64,000 bases of DNA from Heterocephalus glaber (lineage: Eukaryota; Chordata; Mammalia; Rodentia; Bathyergidae): assembly GCF_000247695.1 (NCBI RefSeq), contig NW_004624734.1, positions 14,807,608-14,871,607 of the forward strand. The letters are read 5' to 3'. Numbering within the stretch: position 1 is the first letter of the stretch; every line of letters starts with the position of its first letter. The position numbers were made by a program, and so were the translations under genes. This document shows, one piece after another, positions 1 through 11,008 of this stretch. Below the pieces are notes generated by a model. That model was given only the letters and a program-made list of their open reading frames with translations. It was not told where the DNA came from and did not search any database.

Positions 1-1136
1 ATTGATTTCTTCTCTGATCTTTATAATTTCCTCTCTTGTATGAGCTTTGGGTTTGTCATGCTCTTCTTTTTCTAGGAGCTTGAGGTTCAACATTAGGTTG
101 TTTATTTGAGCTCTCTCTGTTTTCTTAATATGGTCATTCATTGCTATGAATTTCCCTCATAGAACTGCTTTCATTGTGTCTTATAGATCCCTGTATGTTA
201 TACTGGCATTACCATTTACTTGTAGAAGCTGTCAAATTTCTTCTTTAATTTTCTCTGTGACCCAATGGTTGTTCAGGAGAGTGTTCTTCAATTTCCTTGT
301 GTTTGTGGGGGTTTGGCTATTTCTTATGCTATTGATCTCCAATTTTATTGCACTATGATCTGATAATATACAGGGGGTTACTTCAATTCTTTTACATTTA
401 CTTAAACATGTCCTATGAGCTAGCATGTGGTGTATTTTGGAGAATTACCTGTGCACATCCAAAATGATTGTATATTCTGATTTTTTGGGGTGGGACACTC
501 TGTAGACATGTACTAAGTTCATTTGTTCAATAGCTTGGTTCAGTTCTAGGATTTCTGTGTTAATTTTTTGTCTAGATGATCTGTCTATTTGTGATAGTGC
601 GGTACTGATGTCCCCCACTACAACTGTATTAGTGCTTATTTGGTTTTTCATGTCCATTAATATTTGTTTTGTATAGTTGGGGGCATTCGTATTTAATGCA
701 TATATATTTAGGATTGTCATCTCTTCCTCTTGGATTGTTCCCTTCACAAGGATGTAGTGACCATCTTTGTCTCTCTTAATTATTTTTGGTTTGAAATCTA
801 TTTTGTCTGCCAATAAGATTGCTACCCCTGCTTTTTTCCAGGTTCCGGTCACATGGAGAACTGTTTTCCATCCTTTTACTTTCAGTCATGAATTTCTTTT
901 TGAGTTAGATGTGTTTCTTTATACAGAATATTGTTGGATTTTGCTTCTTAATTCATTCTGTCAGTCTATTTCTTTTGATTGTTGAATTGAGGCCATTAAC
1001 ATTGATGGTTATAATTTTTTTTTTTTTTTTGGTACTGGGGACTGAACTCTGGTCCTTGTGCCTACGAGGCAGGTGGTGGAACCACTGAGCTAAATCCCTG
1101 GTCCTTGATGGTTATAATTGATAGATATTGACTCAT
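1..1136 (-). pseudogene. LINE-1 copy A, ORF2 5' part (endonuclease domain), broken
   Basis: Minus-strand translation gives the N-terminal endonuclease of the LINE-1 ORF2 protein, the enzyme that nicks target DNA and reverse-transcribes L1 RNA. The start codon is probably at 1136-1134, followed by a 'TINVNGLNS' type motif. Positions 852-445 read KKAGVAILLADKIDF, GHYILVKG, the family NIYA block (here NIYALN) and a GD(F/I)ST-like active-site block (here GDISTALSQIDRS). Positions 426-232 read a degenerate SDHSAIKLE block, which carries the catalytic SDH. Several stops and shifts break the frame, and the ID element at 1017-1104 interrupts it. The gene runs off the left edge before the reverse transcriptase domain. 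It is a dead copy; identification of the family is firm. Confidence 0.9.
1017..1104 (-). mobile_element. ID SINE inserted in LINE-1, with perfect target duplication
   Basis: A tRNA-Ala-derived ID SINE in reverse orientation. The T tract marks its 3' end, followed by GGTACTGGGG, GAGGCAGG, ACCACTGAGCTAAATCCCTGG, the complement of the ID A and B box regions. The target duplication TTGATGGTTATAATT is perfect at 1002-1016 and 1105-1119. It interrupts the L1 ORF2 start region and is therefore younger than L1 copy A. Confidence 0.9.
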
Positions 1137-1189
1137 CCCTGTTGTGATGTTTTACACTTTTAGGCTTTTTTATTTTTCCCCCTTTCCCT

Positions 1190-2409
1190 TTAATTTCTTG
1201 CCTTGCCTGGTGGCTTCGTTGTGTTGGGTCTTATGTAGTTTTGACCTTCATTTTCTTTTTCTAGGATATTGTTTAGAATTGTTTGGAGTGCTGGTTGGGT
1301 GTTTATGAAATTTCTCAGGTGTTCTTTGTCACGGAAGTATCTAATTTGCCCATCGATTTTGAAAGATAATTTTGCAGAACACAGCAGTCTAGGTTAGAAA
1401 TAATTTTCTTTTAGGGCTTGAAATACTTCACTGTAGGCTCTCCTTGACTTAAGGGTTTGTGTTGAGAAGTCTGCTGTGATTCTAGTGGGCTTTCCTTTGT
1501 ATGTGATTTGGTTCTTTTCTCTAACTGTTTGTAGTATTTTGTTCTTCTATTGGGTTTCTGGGATCTTGACTATTATATGTCAAGCTGTAGATGTTTTTTG
1601 ATTGTGGCTAGTTAGAGTTCTATATGGCTCACTTATCTGTATGTCCAATTCTCTACCTCTGTGAAGTTTTCTACTATTACTTCTGTGAACAGTTTTTTTC
1701 ATATCATTTGTACTTTTTCCTGCTTTTTCGTGCACTCCTATCAGTCTCCTCCTATCATTCTTCTTCTTTGCATCATCTAGCAGCTCCTGGATTGATTTTT
1801 CATGATCCTTTACTATTTTTAAGAAATCTCCATTTTCATGGCCACTAACCACAATCCTGTCTTCTATATCTGATATTCTGTCTTCACATTAACTCAGTCT
1901 GCTGTGAATACTTTCAATGGAGTTTTTAATCTCCTGGATATCTGTTTGAATCTGTTTCATGGATACCATTTCTTTCTTATGCTGGGCATTCATGGATTCT
2001 AGTGTGGTTCTGAGCTCATCTATTTTTTTTTTTTATCTGTTTCTGTTTTAGAGCCTCTAATCATGTCTTTCACTCTGCTCACCACCTCTGTAGTTATCTG
2101 GGAGATTATTTATGTTTTGAATTTTTCTAGAGCCTCATTCTCCTGTTTTGTTACTTCCTGTGCTCTCAGTTCAGGATGTCCAGGTGGTTGATTATCAGAC
2201 TTTTCTACCTCATTTCCTCCAGAATTTGCCTTTGGTAGGGTGGAAGTCTGGGTTTGTGCCTTACTTAAATGTCTTCTCATTTTTGTTTTTGGTACTGGGT
2301 TTGTTTTTTTTTCTGGCTTGATACTTTGAAATTGCTTATTGTAAGTATCTTTGTTGCTTGTATTTAGAACCCTTATGGAATGATTGCTTCTCAGATGCTT
2401 TCCAGACAT
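1190..2409 (-). pseudogene. LINE-1 copy A, ORF1 (RNA-binding protein), broken
   Basis: This is the LINE-1 ORF1 gene, whose trimeric coiled-coil protein packages L1 RNA. The likely start is the ATG at 2409 and the likely stop is TAA at 1192-1190, a span of about 406 codons that is not a multiple of three, so it is frameshifted. The N-terminal 100 residues (2409-2110) are basic and polar. The middle (1852-1580) is a charged helical stretch consistent with the coiled coil. The C-terminal part (about 1480-1190) reads ITADFSTQTLKSRRAYSEVF, a stop, then KLSFKIDGQIRYFRDKEHLRNF, which matches the conserved ORF1 C-terminal domain. About 54 bp separate it from ORF2, as expected for L1. Confidence 0.85.
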
Positions 2410-3718
2410 AGCTTGTCTTTAGGTTTTGAGTCTCTAATGACTCAGAGGCTGTCTCACTTTCATTATACCAGGAAGGACCACTGATTAGATCAATCACACC
2501 ACCTTAGCCCAAGTGATACAATCAACAACACCATAGCATCAAGCACAGCTTAGAAAATGACAATTTGTCATAGTTATTAATCTGTCACCTTTAATTGTGC
2601 AAATTAAATAAAAATCAAGGACCTGACCAACATATGTTTACAGTGAATAAACTCTTTAATATAGCAACTTTACCCTTTGGGATGCAGAGTTAGAAGGAGT
2701 TGTAGAGGGAGGGATAGATAGGTAGAAGGATAGGGAAAGGTTAGCAGTGAGGCCAGAGGACACAGGAAAATCATGCAAACTCTAAGAAACTGTTAAAGAC
2801 AAGAGAAAAAGACAGAATGAAAGAACAAAGATGAGAACAGAGCAACCTAACAGCAATAGGGATCCTAGAAACTGTATTTCCTTTCCTTTAAAACTAATGA
2901 CAATTGTGAGAAGAAAAAGAGAAGAAAAGAAAAAGAAAGAAGAGATCCAAATTAGGTCCAGAACAGGAACAAAAAGGGAGATGAAGAACGATGCGGGACA
3001 ACAAGAGAATGAGAGAGAGAAAGAAAAGAGAAAAGAAAAAAAAAGAAAAAAGAAAAATTTGAAAAGAGTAGGAAAAAAATAAAAATTTAAATTTAAAAAT
3101 AAGCAAAAAAATTTTTTGAAAATAATAAATAAAAACTAAAAATGAAGGGCCTCCTTCAGGGTGTGTCTCTGCTGTCACAATAGACAACACGGGCAGCAGT
3201 GTGCAGATAGAAGTCAATGAGTCTCAGAAAGCCAGATGCAGACCCATGAGATTCAGGCAGATTTCTGGCTGCCAGTCCCAAGTTGAGCTCTCCGTCCCTG
3301 CAGGGTTGAATTGTGCAAGGTTCTATTGCAGGTTCCAGCTGCCCTTCCCCTGAAGATAGTCCAGGTTCCGATGGGAGGTGATGATTCCTCCAAACTTACC
3401 AAGCACAGGGGTCTGGTGTGCCTTTATTGCAGAGATTCTCTTCACTTTTCCACTGGGCTTCAATTTTCATCAAGGAGTCTGAGAGAGGCCCTCTCTCTGT
3501 TGTTCACTTCTGCAGCTCAGGACAATGGCTTTTATGTCCTCCTGTGCCTCTATAGTGTGGAACCACGTAGCTGCACAGCCAGGAGGCCAGAGGCAGAGGG
3601 CAGGAGGGGTGCTGCAGATGCACAAGCAGCTAAGCTGGTCACTGGGGGGCGGGACGTGGGTGGGATGGAGCCTAGTTCCACGTGGTGGAAGTCCTCACCA
3701 TCTGCTCACTGGTCCTGA
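2410..3718 (-). mobile_element. LINE-1 copy A, 5' UTR
   Basis: The sequence upstream of ORF1 in the minus-strand L1. On the plus strand it shows a purine-rich block (about 2690-3110, AAAGAAAAG-type) and then GC-richer sequence with short motifs such as TCCCTGCAGGGTTGAA near 3295. Similar motifs recur at about 7065-7085 in the second L1. The right limit at about 3718 is set by the resumption of ORF2-like sequence of another L1. It would be expected to hold the internal L1 promoter; no such activity can be shown here. Confidence 0.6.
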
Positions 3719-4136
3719 ACTTTTATTTTCAATATCTAGTAGGTTGGAATTATATTTTCCTTATTTGGATTATTTTGCTTATTTGGATTATGTAGGGCTT
3801 TCTCTATATCATCTTGAATTTCATCATTAGGTTGTTTGAGTTCACTTTATTTTTCTAATATTGGAATTGACTGCAATAAATTTCTCTCTTAGGACTGTTT
3901 TTATTGTGTTTGATAGTTTGTGGTGTGTTGTACTGGCATGGTCACTTAATTCCAGGAATTAAGTACTTTCTTTGATTTTCTGTGACCAATGGAGTGTTCA
4001 GGAGAGTGTTAAGTTTTCAAGTGTTTATGAATTTTATTTGATTTCTAGTTTCAGTGTATAACCACTTGATAACGTACATGGGGTGATTTTGATTTTTGAA
4101 CTTAAGCAGTTTTTGTTGACTTGTATGTAGTCTATT
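3719..4136 (-). pseudogene. LINE-1 copy B, ORF2 fragment
   Basis: This stretch is a diverged parallel of positions about 60-440 of L1 copy A. Shared blocks include AGGTTGTTTGAG, ATTGTGT, GTTCAGGAGAGTGTT and the 'TGTTTATGAATTTTATTTGATTTC' region, here shortened. It corresponds to the end of the endonuclease domain and the following linker. It is more degraded than copy A and has no usable frame. It stops at 4136, where a separate insertion begins, and resumes at 5121. Its 3' half is absent on the left side, consistent with copy A having landed in it. Confidence 0.7.
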
Positions 4137-5114
4137 TGTTGCAGGAAATATGAAATATGATATCCCCAATCTGTTAACTGTATGATACACTGAGTTCTTC
4201 TTCTCTAGAAATTGAAGAATGAGTCCTAGAAACAACAGAGGTTAAAGTAGGAAGATATTTATTGATAGGAAAGCTCTTGAGGGGAAGGAGGGCTCCCGAG
4301 TGTGTAGCCCAAGGACCCCACTTTACAGAGAAGTTTTATAAGGCAAAACCCACATGGGTACAACGTGGGCCACACCATGAACATCCAATAAGGTCACAAG
4401 TATTGTCACTTAGGTAATGGTGGTCCAATTGGGAAGCAAGTCACATAGCAAGCGTGGATGGAGAGAACAAAGATTCTCCTAGGGGGCAGTGGGTCCAGAG
4501 GCCTCTGGTCACTCCCAGGGTGGTTGATGCCTCTATACTGTTGTGCCAACAAATGGACAGCGAGTCAAAAGATTGAATGCCAACTTTTTATTTTACTGGC
4601 CGGGATCCAATCTCAAGGACGCAGCCCCAGAGAAGGACCACGGACTTTTTCAGCTGCAGTTTTTAAGCAGTTTCAGAACCAGGAAGTTGGCTCTCTCTCG
4701 AGCTCCAGTGGTGCAATTGGTTAGCGCGGTAAGCGGTGAGGGCTGGGGTGGCAAGCGCAGTTACAGAAGCAGAACGGCCGCTATGGGAACAGTACATTTT
4801 GCAGTTTTTCTCAGAACACTTATCTTGACAACAACACTTATCTTGACAAACTACCTGGGGGTTCAGGCAGAGGTCAGTGCCATGCATAAGTGGAGATTTT
4901 ATTAAAAATTGAGGCACAGAGGCTAACTTGACTCAGGCCTCACAATACTTCACTAAGCCAAGTTCTTTGAAGAAGTATGTGGGTATGGTCATTTTGTTTC
5001 CATCTCGAGGCCTGGTTTTCAGCTGATGTGGAGCTGTGGTTTGTTTCACCTTTGTCCTGGCCCTCTCAAGGACTTAGCTCTATCTGACTGCCTATAATAT
5101 TTCTACCTAGCTCA
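4137..5114 (-). mobile_element. LTR-like insertion splitting LINE-1 copy B
   Basis: A 978-bp block that interrupts L1 ORF2 cleanly. It starts TGTTGC and ends AGCTCA, the TG...CA ends typical of LTRs, and is flanked by TCTATT (4131-4136) and TCTATC (5115-5120), a 5-of-6 match. A 6-bp duplication would suit a class II (ERVK/IAP-like) LTR. Complementary poly(A) signals (TTTATT on the plus strand) near 4258, 4586 and 4897 suggest minus orientation. The inner TGTTGTGCCAACA at about 4539 could be the border of a nested element. No retroviral gene is present. The family is not identified. Confidence 0.45.
4702..4736 (+). pseudogene. Fragment resembling the 5' half of tRNA-Ile(UAU)
   Basis: The first 27 bases, from GCTCCAGTGG to TTAGCGCG, match the remembered 5' end of mammalian tRNA-Ile(TAT) at about 25 of 27 positions. 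They include the acceptor 5' strand and the D arm with the A box. The match stops after GCGCGGTA; no anticodon loop, T arm or 3' acceptor follows, so it is not a working tRNA gene. It lies inside the LTR-like insertion on the opposite strand. It is not a primer-binding site in the normal sense, because that site is complementary to a tRNA 3' end. Confidence 0.5.
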
Positions 5115-5120
5115 TCTATC

Positions 5121-5745
5121 TATAGTATATTTTGGAGAAGTTTCCATGGATTGCTGAGAAGAATGGATATTCTGTTATAACAGGGTAGAATACTCTGTAG
5201 ATATCTATTAAGTCCATTTGTTTGAAGAAGTGTTTCAGTTCTAATATTTCTTTGTAGATTTTTTGTTTAGTTGATCTGCCTATTTGTAAAGGGGATACTG
5301 CAGTTACCTACTATGGTTGTTGGTAGTTTATTTGACCTTTTATGTCCTGCAGTGTTTGCCTTATGAAATTGGGTGCACCAATACTCAGTGCATAAATATT
5401 TACATATGTTATCCCTTACTGTTGAATTGTTCCCTTAACTAACATGTAGTGACCTTCTTTGTCTCTTCTGATCAGTTTTAGCTTGATATTTACCTTGTCT
5501 GAAAATGAGATTGCTACCCCTGCTTGCTTTTGGGGTCCTTGGGTATGGAATAGTATTTTCCAGCTTTTTAGCTTATGGATTTCTTTTTGGATTAAATGAA
5601 TTTCTTGAACGAAACAGACTGTTGGGATCTGTTTTTTGATTTAGTCTGGGTGTCTTTTTTATTGGGGAGTTTAGGCCATATACATTGAAAGCTGTTACTG
5701 AAAGGTGTTGATTTAATTGTGTTTTTGCATTCATGTTTTTGGTCA
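5121..5745 (-). pseudogene. LINE-1 copy B, ORF2 5' part (endonuclease), broken
   Basis: Resumption of the second L1 after the insertion. Minus-strand reading gives IGAPNFIRQTL, a RRDKEGHYMLVKGTIQQ block and GVAISFSDKVNIK, all conserved in the LINE-1 endonuclease. Multiple stops break it. It aligns with about 440-1136 of copy A. The ORF2 start should lie at about 5710-5745. Confidence 0.75.
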
Positions 5746-6280
5746 ATTATACTTTTAATTTCCTATTGGTTTAGTTATCTGCCTTTCTTGATATACTCTA
5801 TCTGACTGGGGGTGGGGGGTGGCTTTATTGGTCTCATTTTGTCTGCCCTGGATATTCCTGGGTGATTTTTGGAGTGCTGATTTGGTAGTCATTTATCTGT
5901 TAAGATGTTCTTTTTCAAGAAATGTTCTTATTTCTCTGTCAATTTTCAAAGATAGTGTTGCAGGATATATTAGTCAAGGTTTGATTTTTGTGTTTTTTGG
6001 TACCAGGGATCGAATTCCGGACCTTCCGATTGTGAGGCAGGCAGCAGAACCACTGGCTAAATCCCTGGCCCTGCTTTCTTTTTTTCTTTTAGGGATTGAA
6101 ACACTTCCCTCCAAGCTCTCCTGATCTTCAAAGTTTGTGTTGAGAAGTCTGCTGCCTGATTGGTTTATCTTTATATGTGATTTTTTTTTTTCTTTTCTCT
6201 GACAGCTCTTAAGATTCTTTTTGTTGAACGTCTGAGATTTTGACTGTGACGTGTCATAGAGAGCTCACTGTTGTTAATTG
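5746..6280 (-). pseudogene. LINE-1 copy B, ORF1 3' part, broken
   Basis: Matches the C-terminal half of ORF1 in copy A. Shared plus-strand blocks are TTTGTGTTGAGAAGTCTGCTG (6133 onward), TTCTTTTAGGGATTGAAAC and TGCAGGATAT. The ID element at 5999-6072 interrupts it. Homology to copy A fades after about 6265, so the coiled coil and N-terminus are missing or too diverged to see. Confidence 0.65.
5999..6072 (-). mobile_element. ID SINE in LINE-1 copy B
   Basis: Reverse ID SINE: GGTACCAGGGATCGAATTCC, GAGGCAGGCAG, ACCACTGGCTAAATCCCTGGCC, preceded by a short T-rich 3' tail region. It lies within the ORF1 part of L1 copy B. No clean target duplication was found, which fits an older copy than the one at 1017. 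Confidence 0.75.
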
Positions 6281-7350
6281 TAGTGTGTCTTTCTTCCTCT
6301 CTTTCAACTCTCTCCTTACCTTATTCTTAGTCCTTCTTTACCTCTCACTGTCTCACCTTTTCTCCAACTATTTAATGGCATAAATATATCAGGAGTCTGT
6401 ATAAGTGCATCAGAGAATAAGAAGCAACAAGTACTATAAATTAAATAGTATTGTTTGAGGCTATATCACATTAATCCTTAAGAAAATTGGGCTGAGATGA
6501 ACAAAACAAAACTACCTACAATTAGCCATGCATTTTCATCCCATGTTCCAGTCAATTGTCTGTCTGAAGCTTCCAGGACTGTTGCTCCATCCTGACTTGT
6601 GTTCTGGTTTCAAGCCCCGTAGAACTCTGTGGATCCAATTATCCTGATTGATTTAGGGTGAATATTATGGACTTCTCAGTGTCTTCCCTTCACAGGTTCT
6701 CCTTGCTTATTGTATGACTGAAAGGCCACTATCTCAGGTTTCGATCACTGCTGTCTGTCTTAGCTCCTCCCCCAGAACCCGGGGGCTCTCTTTCCTCTCC
6801 TGGCTCCCAAGAATGGACTGCAGCATTGTTTCCCGATTTTGTTGCAGAGCTGGCTTTCATTTCTTTCTTCCCTTCTCAGCTAGGCATTGCTGGGCATCCC
6901 TTCCCCTTGTGGGAGACTGCCTACACTTGTGGGCATTGACTATTTCATGTTCTACACCCACTTTGTATGTGGAAGAAATAGGTGGATTACAATTGCTGTT
7001 GTTGTTGTTATTCTTACTAAAATTGTCTGTGTTGGGGGAACATTTTCTCCCCCCTCCTTGGTGTCCCTGTCCCCGCAGGGTCTGAAAGTGATGGTTTATG
7101 GTAATGAAATTTTACCCTGTCTGTTTTTTACTTTTGTGAGTTCCTGGGTTGAAATTATCTAATTTTGCCATGCCCAGTGGGGAGGATGACTTGTCTGTGG
7201 GTTTATTTAATATCCCAGGCTGTCCCTGAGGAGCTAACCTGCTCCTTCCCTCAGTCAGACAGGCCCTTTCCCAAGATGGCCCAGGTCTGGGTGGGAAATG
7301 GGATACAGACATGGACTGCTTTCCCCCTCTCCTATCTTCTAAACTCAGTT
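6281..7350 (-). mobile_element. Probable 5' region of LINE-1 copy B
   Basis: No readable protein. The stretch follows the ORF1 remnant in the place where ORF1 N-terminus and 5' UTR should lie. At 7065-7085 it carries TCCCTGTCCCCGCAGGGTCTGA, close to a motif in the copy A 5' UTR near 3295. It also has several pyrimidine-rich and GC-richer runs. Assignment is by position and weak similarity only. Confidence 0.35.
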
Positions 7351-9040
7351 TAGTCCAGCTGTGTTGTTTTCATTTATTGTCCCATATCAGACTTTAACTT
7401 TGGCCCCCACCTTAGAGAAACTGCTTTGCTTCTCCATCACTGGTGCCTCCTGTTCCTCCATGATTAACCTGCTTCTGCTGTTTTTTGAGTACCGTGTGAC
7501 TATTATTATCAGACATAATGTCTAATCCACCCTCATTTCCCTGCTGCTGAGTTCAATACATTGTTCAGAATGAGAATTTAATAAATGTCTGTTTCATATT
7601 TCTGGACCATGTAGGGAGAGGATACATTTTCCGGTGAGTTCCTTGATTTTCCAGAGAGCTGTATTTCAAGAGGTGACCAGAGCCTTCTTCTAACTATCTA
7701 GTTGGTATAATGTGATTAAAAAACACACAATTCAGATGTGCTCAGAGAAAGCCTCAGGCGTATGCCAAAGTGAAGTGTTTGTTCTTCGAGATGCCTTATT
7801 TCTTTAGCCAAGGATGTAGAAGGCACTTGATAGATTTAACTATGATTTCTTACAGTTGGAATATTTTTAGTGCTTACTGACAAATAGCATTTTAATTTGA
7901 AGTCTATAAGGCAAAAGGTTTACATTACATGAACAAATACAAGTAGACATGAAGGAGAAGAGTAAGTGTCTTCATTACAGGTGTGCAGTTCAGCAGAAAT
8001 GATGCTGTGAGTGAATCTTAAATAGTCTTGCAAAGTGAAATCCCCTCAGCTCAGATGTGAAGTCAGTGAATATGGTAATCTGTGTGTGACAGAAGCTGCC
8101 ACAGCTGCTCCTCAGCAGTGTAATATGACTTGGGATTTGTTTTTGTTATAAAGCTCACTGGACTCTCTGTGAGGCATGAAAGAAAAGTTTGACCCTGATT
8201 TGAAGCAAATAAATCTAGAGATTGATGAGAATAAAGTAACATACACAACAGGTTTGGCTCCAAACAGGCTTGGTTCAGTAGATGGTGGTTGCTCTCACTA
8301 CTGTTTATTTTTGTCACAGGTTTCATGAACTTATTCCTATATGTTTTCTGTGTCCTTTTTCCCATTGACGCAGCCATACATGTCTTCCTAACTTGAGGAT
8401 GTGTTTACCACCTGAGGCTACCCAGGTTTGGGGTCTTGCCTAGGTCCTTTCTTGTGGTTTTGGGCCCTTTCATAAGCTTTATCCCTTACCTACATTAGAG
8501 TCCCTCCTTGCAGAAGGCTTATACCACATTACCTTATTGAATGCACTGTAAGCATGAGATTTATTTTGTGCACAGCAACGTCAGCAAAAGTGGTGTGTGA
8601 CTGCCAGGAAGAACACCTCTGACATGTGTGTGGCCATTTGACCCCACATCTACAATCCTGGAGCCACTGAAGGGTGGCTCTAGCTACACTGGTTCCCCGA
8701 GGGGTTATAGTGAGCCGTGTTCCACTGATGACTGTGACAGGCACAGTATGAGGAAGAAGTAAACTTTGCCATTAGAGGACACTTTCGACTTGTTTGTTGT
8801 TACAGCATGACTGGACTCATCCTAATTATTTCAAGTCTTACGTCTTAAATCTTGTGCCAAGTTAGAGTCCCATTTACTTGGCAACAGCCACATCAATCTA
8901 TATGAATCCTTTCTTCCTATATAATTTCTCTTATCTATCCAGCATTTGTCTGATTGGGTAGAAGAAGGCCATAGACTGCGGCTTCTGTCAGATCAGTGCT
9001 TGCTCAGTCTCCTGCCACTTGGTGTACTTGGACACAGCAT
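7351..9040. other. No recognised feature
   Basis: About 1.7 kb of mixed-composition sequence without a convincing ORF, splice-bounded exon or repeat that I can name. Small open frames here have no recognisable domain. Confidence 0.4.
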
Positions 9041-9042
9041 TA

Positions 9043-9389
9043 CTGTTTCCTATTTCATTACAAAATACCTGAGGTAAGAAATTTAAAAGTAGAAAAAGTT
9101 TGTGTTGGCTCATAGTTTCAAAGGTTTCAACCCACGATCACCTGGTCATGTTACTTTGGGGCAGTGGTGGCACAGGATTTTATGATGGGAGCTTGATGAT
9201 GGGAAGGAGAGAGAAGGGACTAGTATCCAACAGTTCCTTCCAAGTCAGGCCTGTAGTGGGTTAACTTCCTACCATAGGCCACCATTTTTAAAGCTTCCAC
9301 GGCTTCCCATCAGTGCCACAGGCTGAAGACCAAGTCCTTAAGACATGACCCTTTGGGGAACATTCAAGATTCAAACGATAGCACACCCT
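9043..9389 (-). mobile_element. MaLR-type LTR remnant
   Basis: Begins with TTCATTACAAAATACCTGAGG, then a GTTGGCTCATAGTTTCAAAGG block, and ends with CAAGATTCAAACGATAGCAC. This is the reverse-complement layout of a MaLR (ERVL-related, non-autonomous) LTR, and similar copies lie at 10566, 32752, 36755 and 50145. The element carries no gene. Confidence 0.65.
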
Positions 9390-9947
9390 AACCCTCTAAA
9401 GACCTGTAAACTGGATTACAATCCACAGATACAAACAACTCAGATTGAGAAGGGTGATTCTGATACATTTCAATTCTTCCATGTCTCTTACTTTCTGCTG
9501 ATGTGCTGCTCAGATTCATCATGAGCTCATAGCTCTTCAGGGAATGGGTTGGGATGGGTTGGAGCAAAGCAGGATTTGGGCAGTGTCTGTCCCTGTCTGA
9601 CCCTGAAGCTCTCTGTCTTCCTGTGACATCAGGGTCACTTCTCCTTCCCATGCAGGACTTAATGATCATGGAGATCTGAGAAGCTATTACCTTACTGTGG
9701 GGGTTGGTCTTATCTATTTTGCCTTTCCTAGTGTGTCTGTGGGTTTTTGTCCTGTTCTTTAGCTCCCCTTTGGGTTTTATGCAGGCCCAGGATCATTCCA
9801 AGATAAAACCTGCTTCAGGTTCACAGACCAGGGATTTTAACAAGTGCCCAGAGCTGCTCTCTTGGACTGAGACCTATCACTCCCTAATGTTAGCTAATTG
9901 TTGTAAAGAATAGAAAATATCTTCAGCAATAAAAGGGCTTTGCTGTG
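9390..9947. other. No recognised feature
   Basis: Unique-looking sequence between two LTR remnants. A 69-codon open frame on the plus strand (9704-9913) and a 93-codon one on the minus strand (9669-9388) show no domain I recognise and are probably chance. Confidence 0.35.
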
Positions 9948-9949
9948 CA

Positions 9950-10290
9950 TGTTAGTAAGTTTGAGTTTCTATAACAAAGTACCATAGACTGAGTGGCTTC
10001 TAAACAACCACCAAAATTTAGGTCTTATGGTTCTGGAGGCTGGAAGTCGAAATTAGGGTGGTCCATTCCAGTGACAGCGCTCTTTACACTGTGGATGGCT
10101 AGCTTGTCTGCATAGGGAGGTTCTAGGGCTTTACCCACATCCATCTCAGCAGGAGTTCTCTGAGAGGAAACAGAGCCCAAACCATCTGCTTTGCCCTTGA
10201 TTGCCTTCCCTATAAGCAGACAGATGCCATTCTGCACTTTAACCCTGCTGGGTTGATTACAGTGATTTCACAGGACACAAATGTATTTCT
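9950..10290 (-). mobile_element. MLT1-like LTR remnant
   Basis: The block TCTATAACAAAGTACCATAG, then ACTGAGTGGCTTCTAAACAA and GGTTCTGGAGGCTGGAAGTC, is the reverse complement of the conserved 3' half of MLT1 LTRs (mammal-wide MaLR). The 5' half is diverged beyond about 10150. Confidence 0.65.
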
Positions 10291-10565
10291 GACAAGTCTT
10301 ATTGGAAAGAAAATTCCTCAGATTAGCAACATTGGTCTGATTACCTAATCCTAGTATCATTCAGAAGAAAAATACCAGGCAGAAGTGGAGGGGCAAACTT
10401 TATTCATAACAATCTTGGAGAAAACAGAGAGTGTAAGGAAAGCTTGAGGCAAAGAATAAAAACTGTCTGTATTCTGAGGTTTCCCAAATACAGACCTCTC
10501 AAATGTTCCTCTGCACAAATAAGCAGGAGAGGTATTTAGGGAAAATTAAGAATATGAGAGGTTGT

Positions 10566-11008
10566 GTTAGCTTTCTGTTGAAGTGACAAAATACCTGAGA
10601 AAAACAGTTTATAGGAAGGAAAGTTTATTTTGGCTTGTGGTTTTAGAAGTTTCAGTCTGTAGTTAACTGCATTGACTTTAAACTGGAAGCAAGGCAGAAA
10701 CATCGTGGTGGAAGGGGATAGTGGAGGGAAGCTGCTCACTGCATGGCAGCTAGGAAATAAAGAGGAAGAGTCCAGGGACAGGATATGCCCTTCCAAGGTG
10801 CAACCCCAGTGACCCACATTTTCCAAATAGGCTTCATCTCCGAATGTTCCTACCATCTCTCCATAACGTCATCAAATATGACTCCACTGATGAGGTTAGA
10901 GCCCTTGTCAGTCATCCAGTCACTTCTGAGAAGTCTCACGTGTGAGCATTGCTGCTTCGGGAACCATGATTTCAACACACGAGGCTTTCAAAAATCCAAA
11001 TTATAACT
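10566..11008 (-). mobile_element. MaLR-type LTR remnant
   Basis: Well preserved reverse-orientation LTR. It opens GTGTTAGCTTTCTGTTGAAG, continues with CAAAATACCTGAG, TTTATTTTGGCTTGTGG, AACATCGTGGTGGAAGG and GCTGCTCACTGCATGGCAGC, and closes with a GAACCATGATTTCAACACACG-like tail. No coding content. Confidence 0.75.

Noticed and set aside
2831..3217. Open frames of 83 and 107 codons on both strands
   Set aside because: They read through the purine-rich L1 5' UTR and are made of Lys/Glu/Arg or Phe/Leu/Ser runs, a low-complexity effect.
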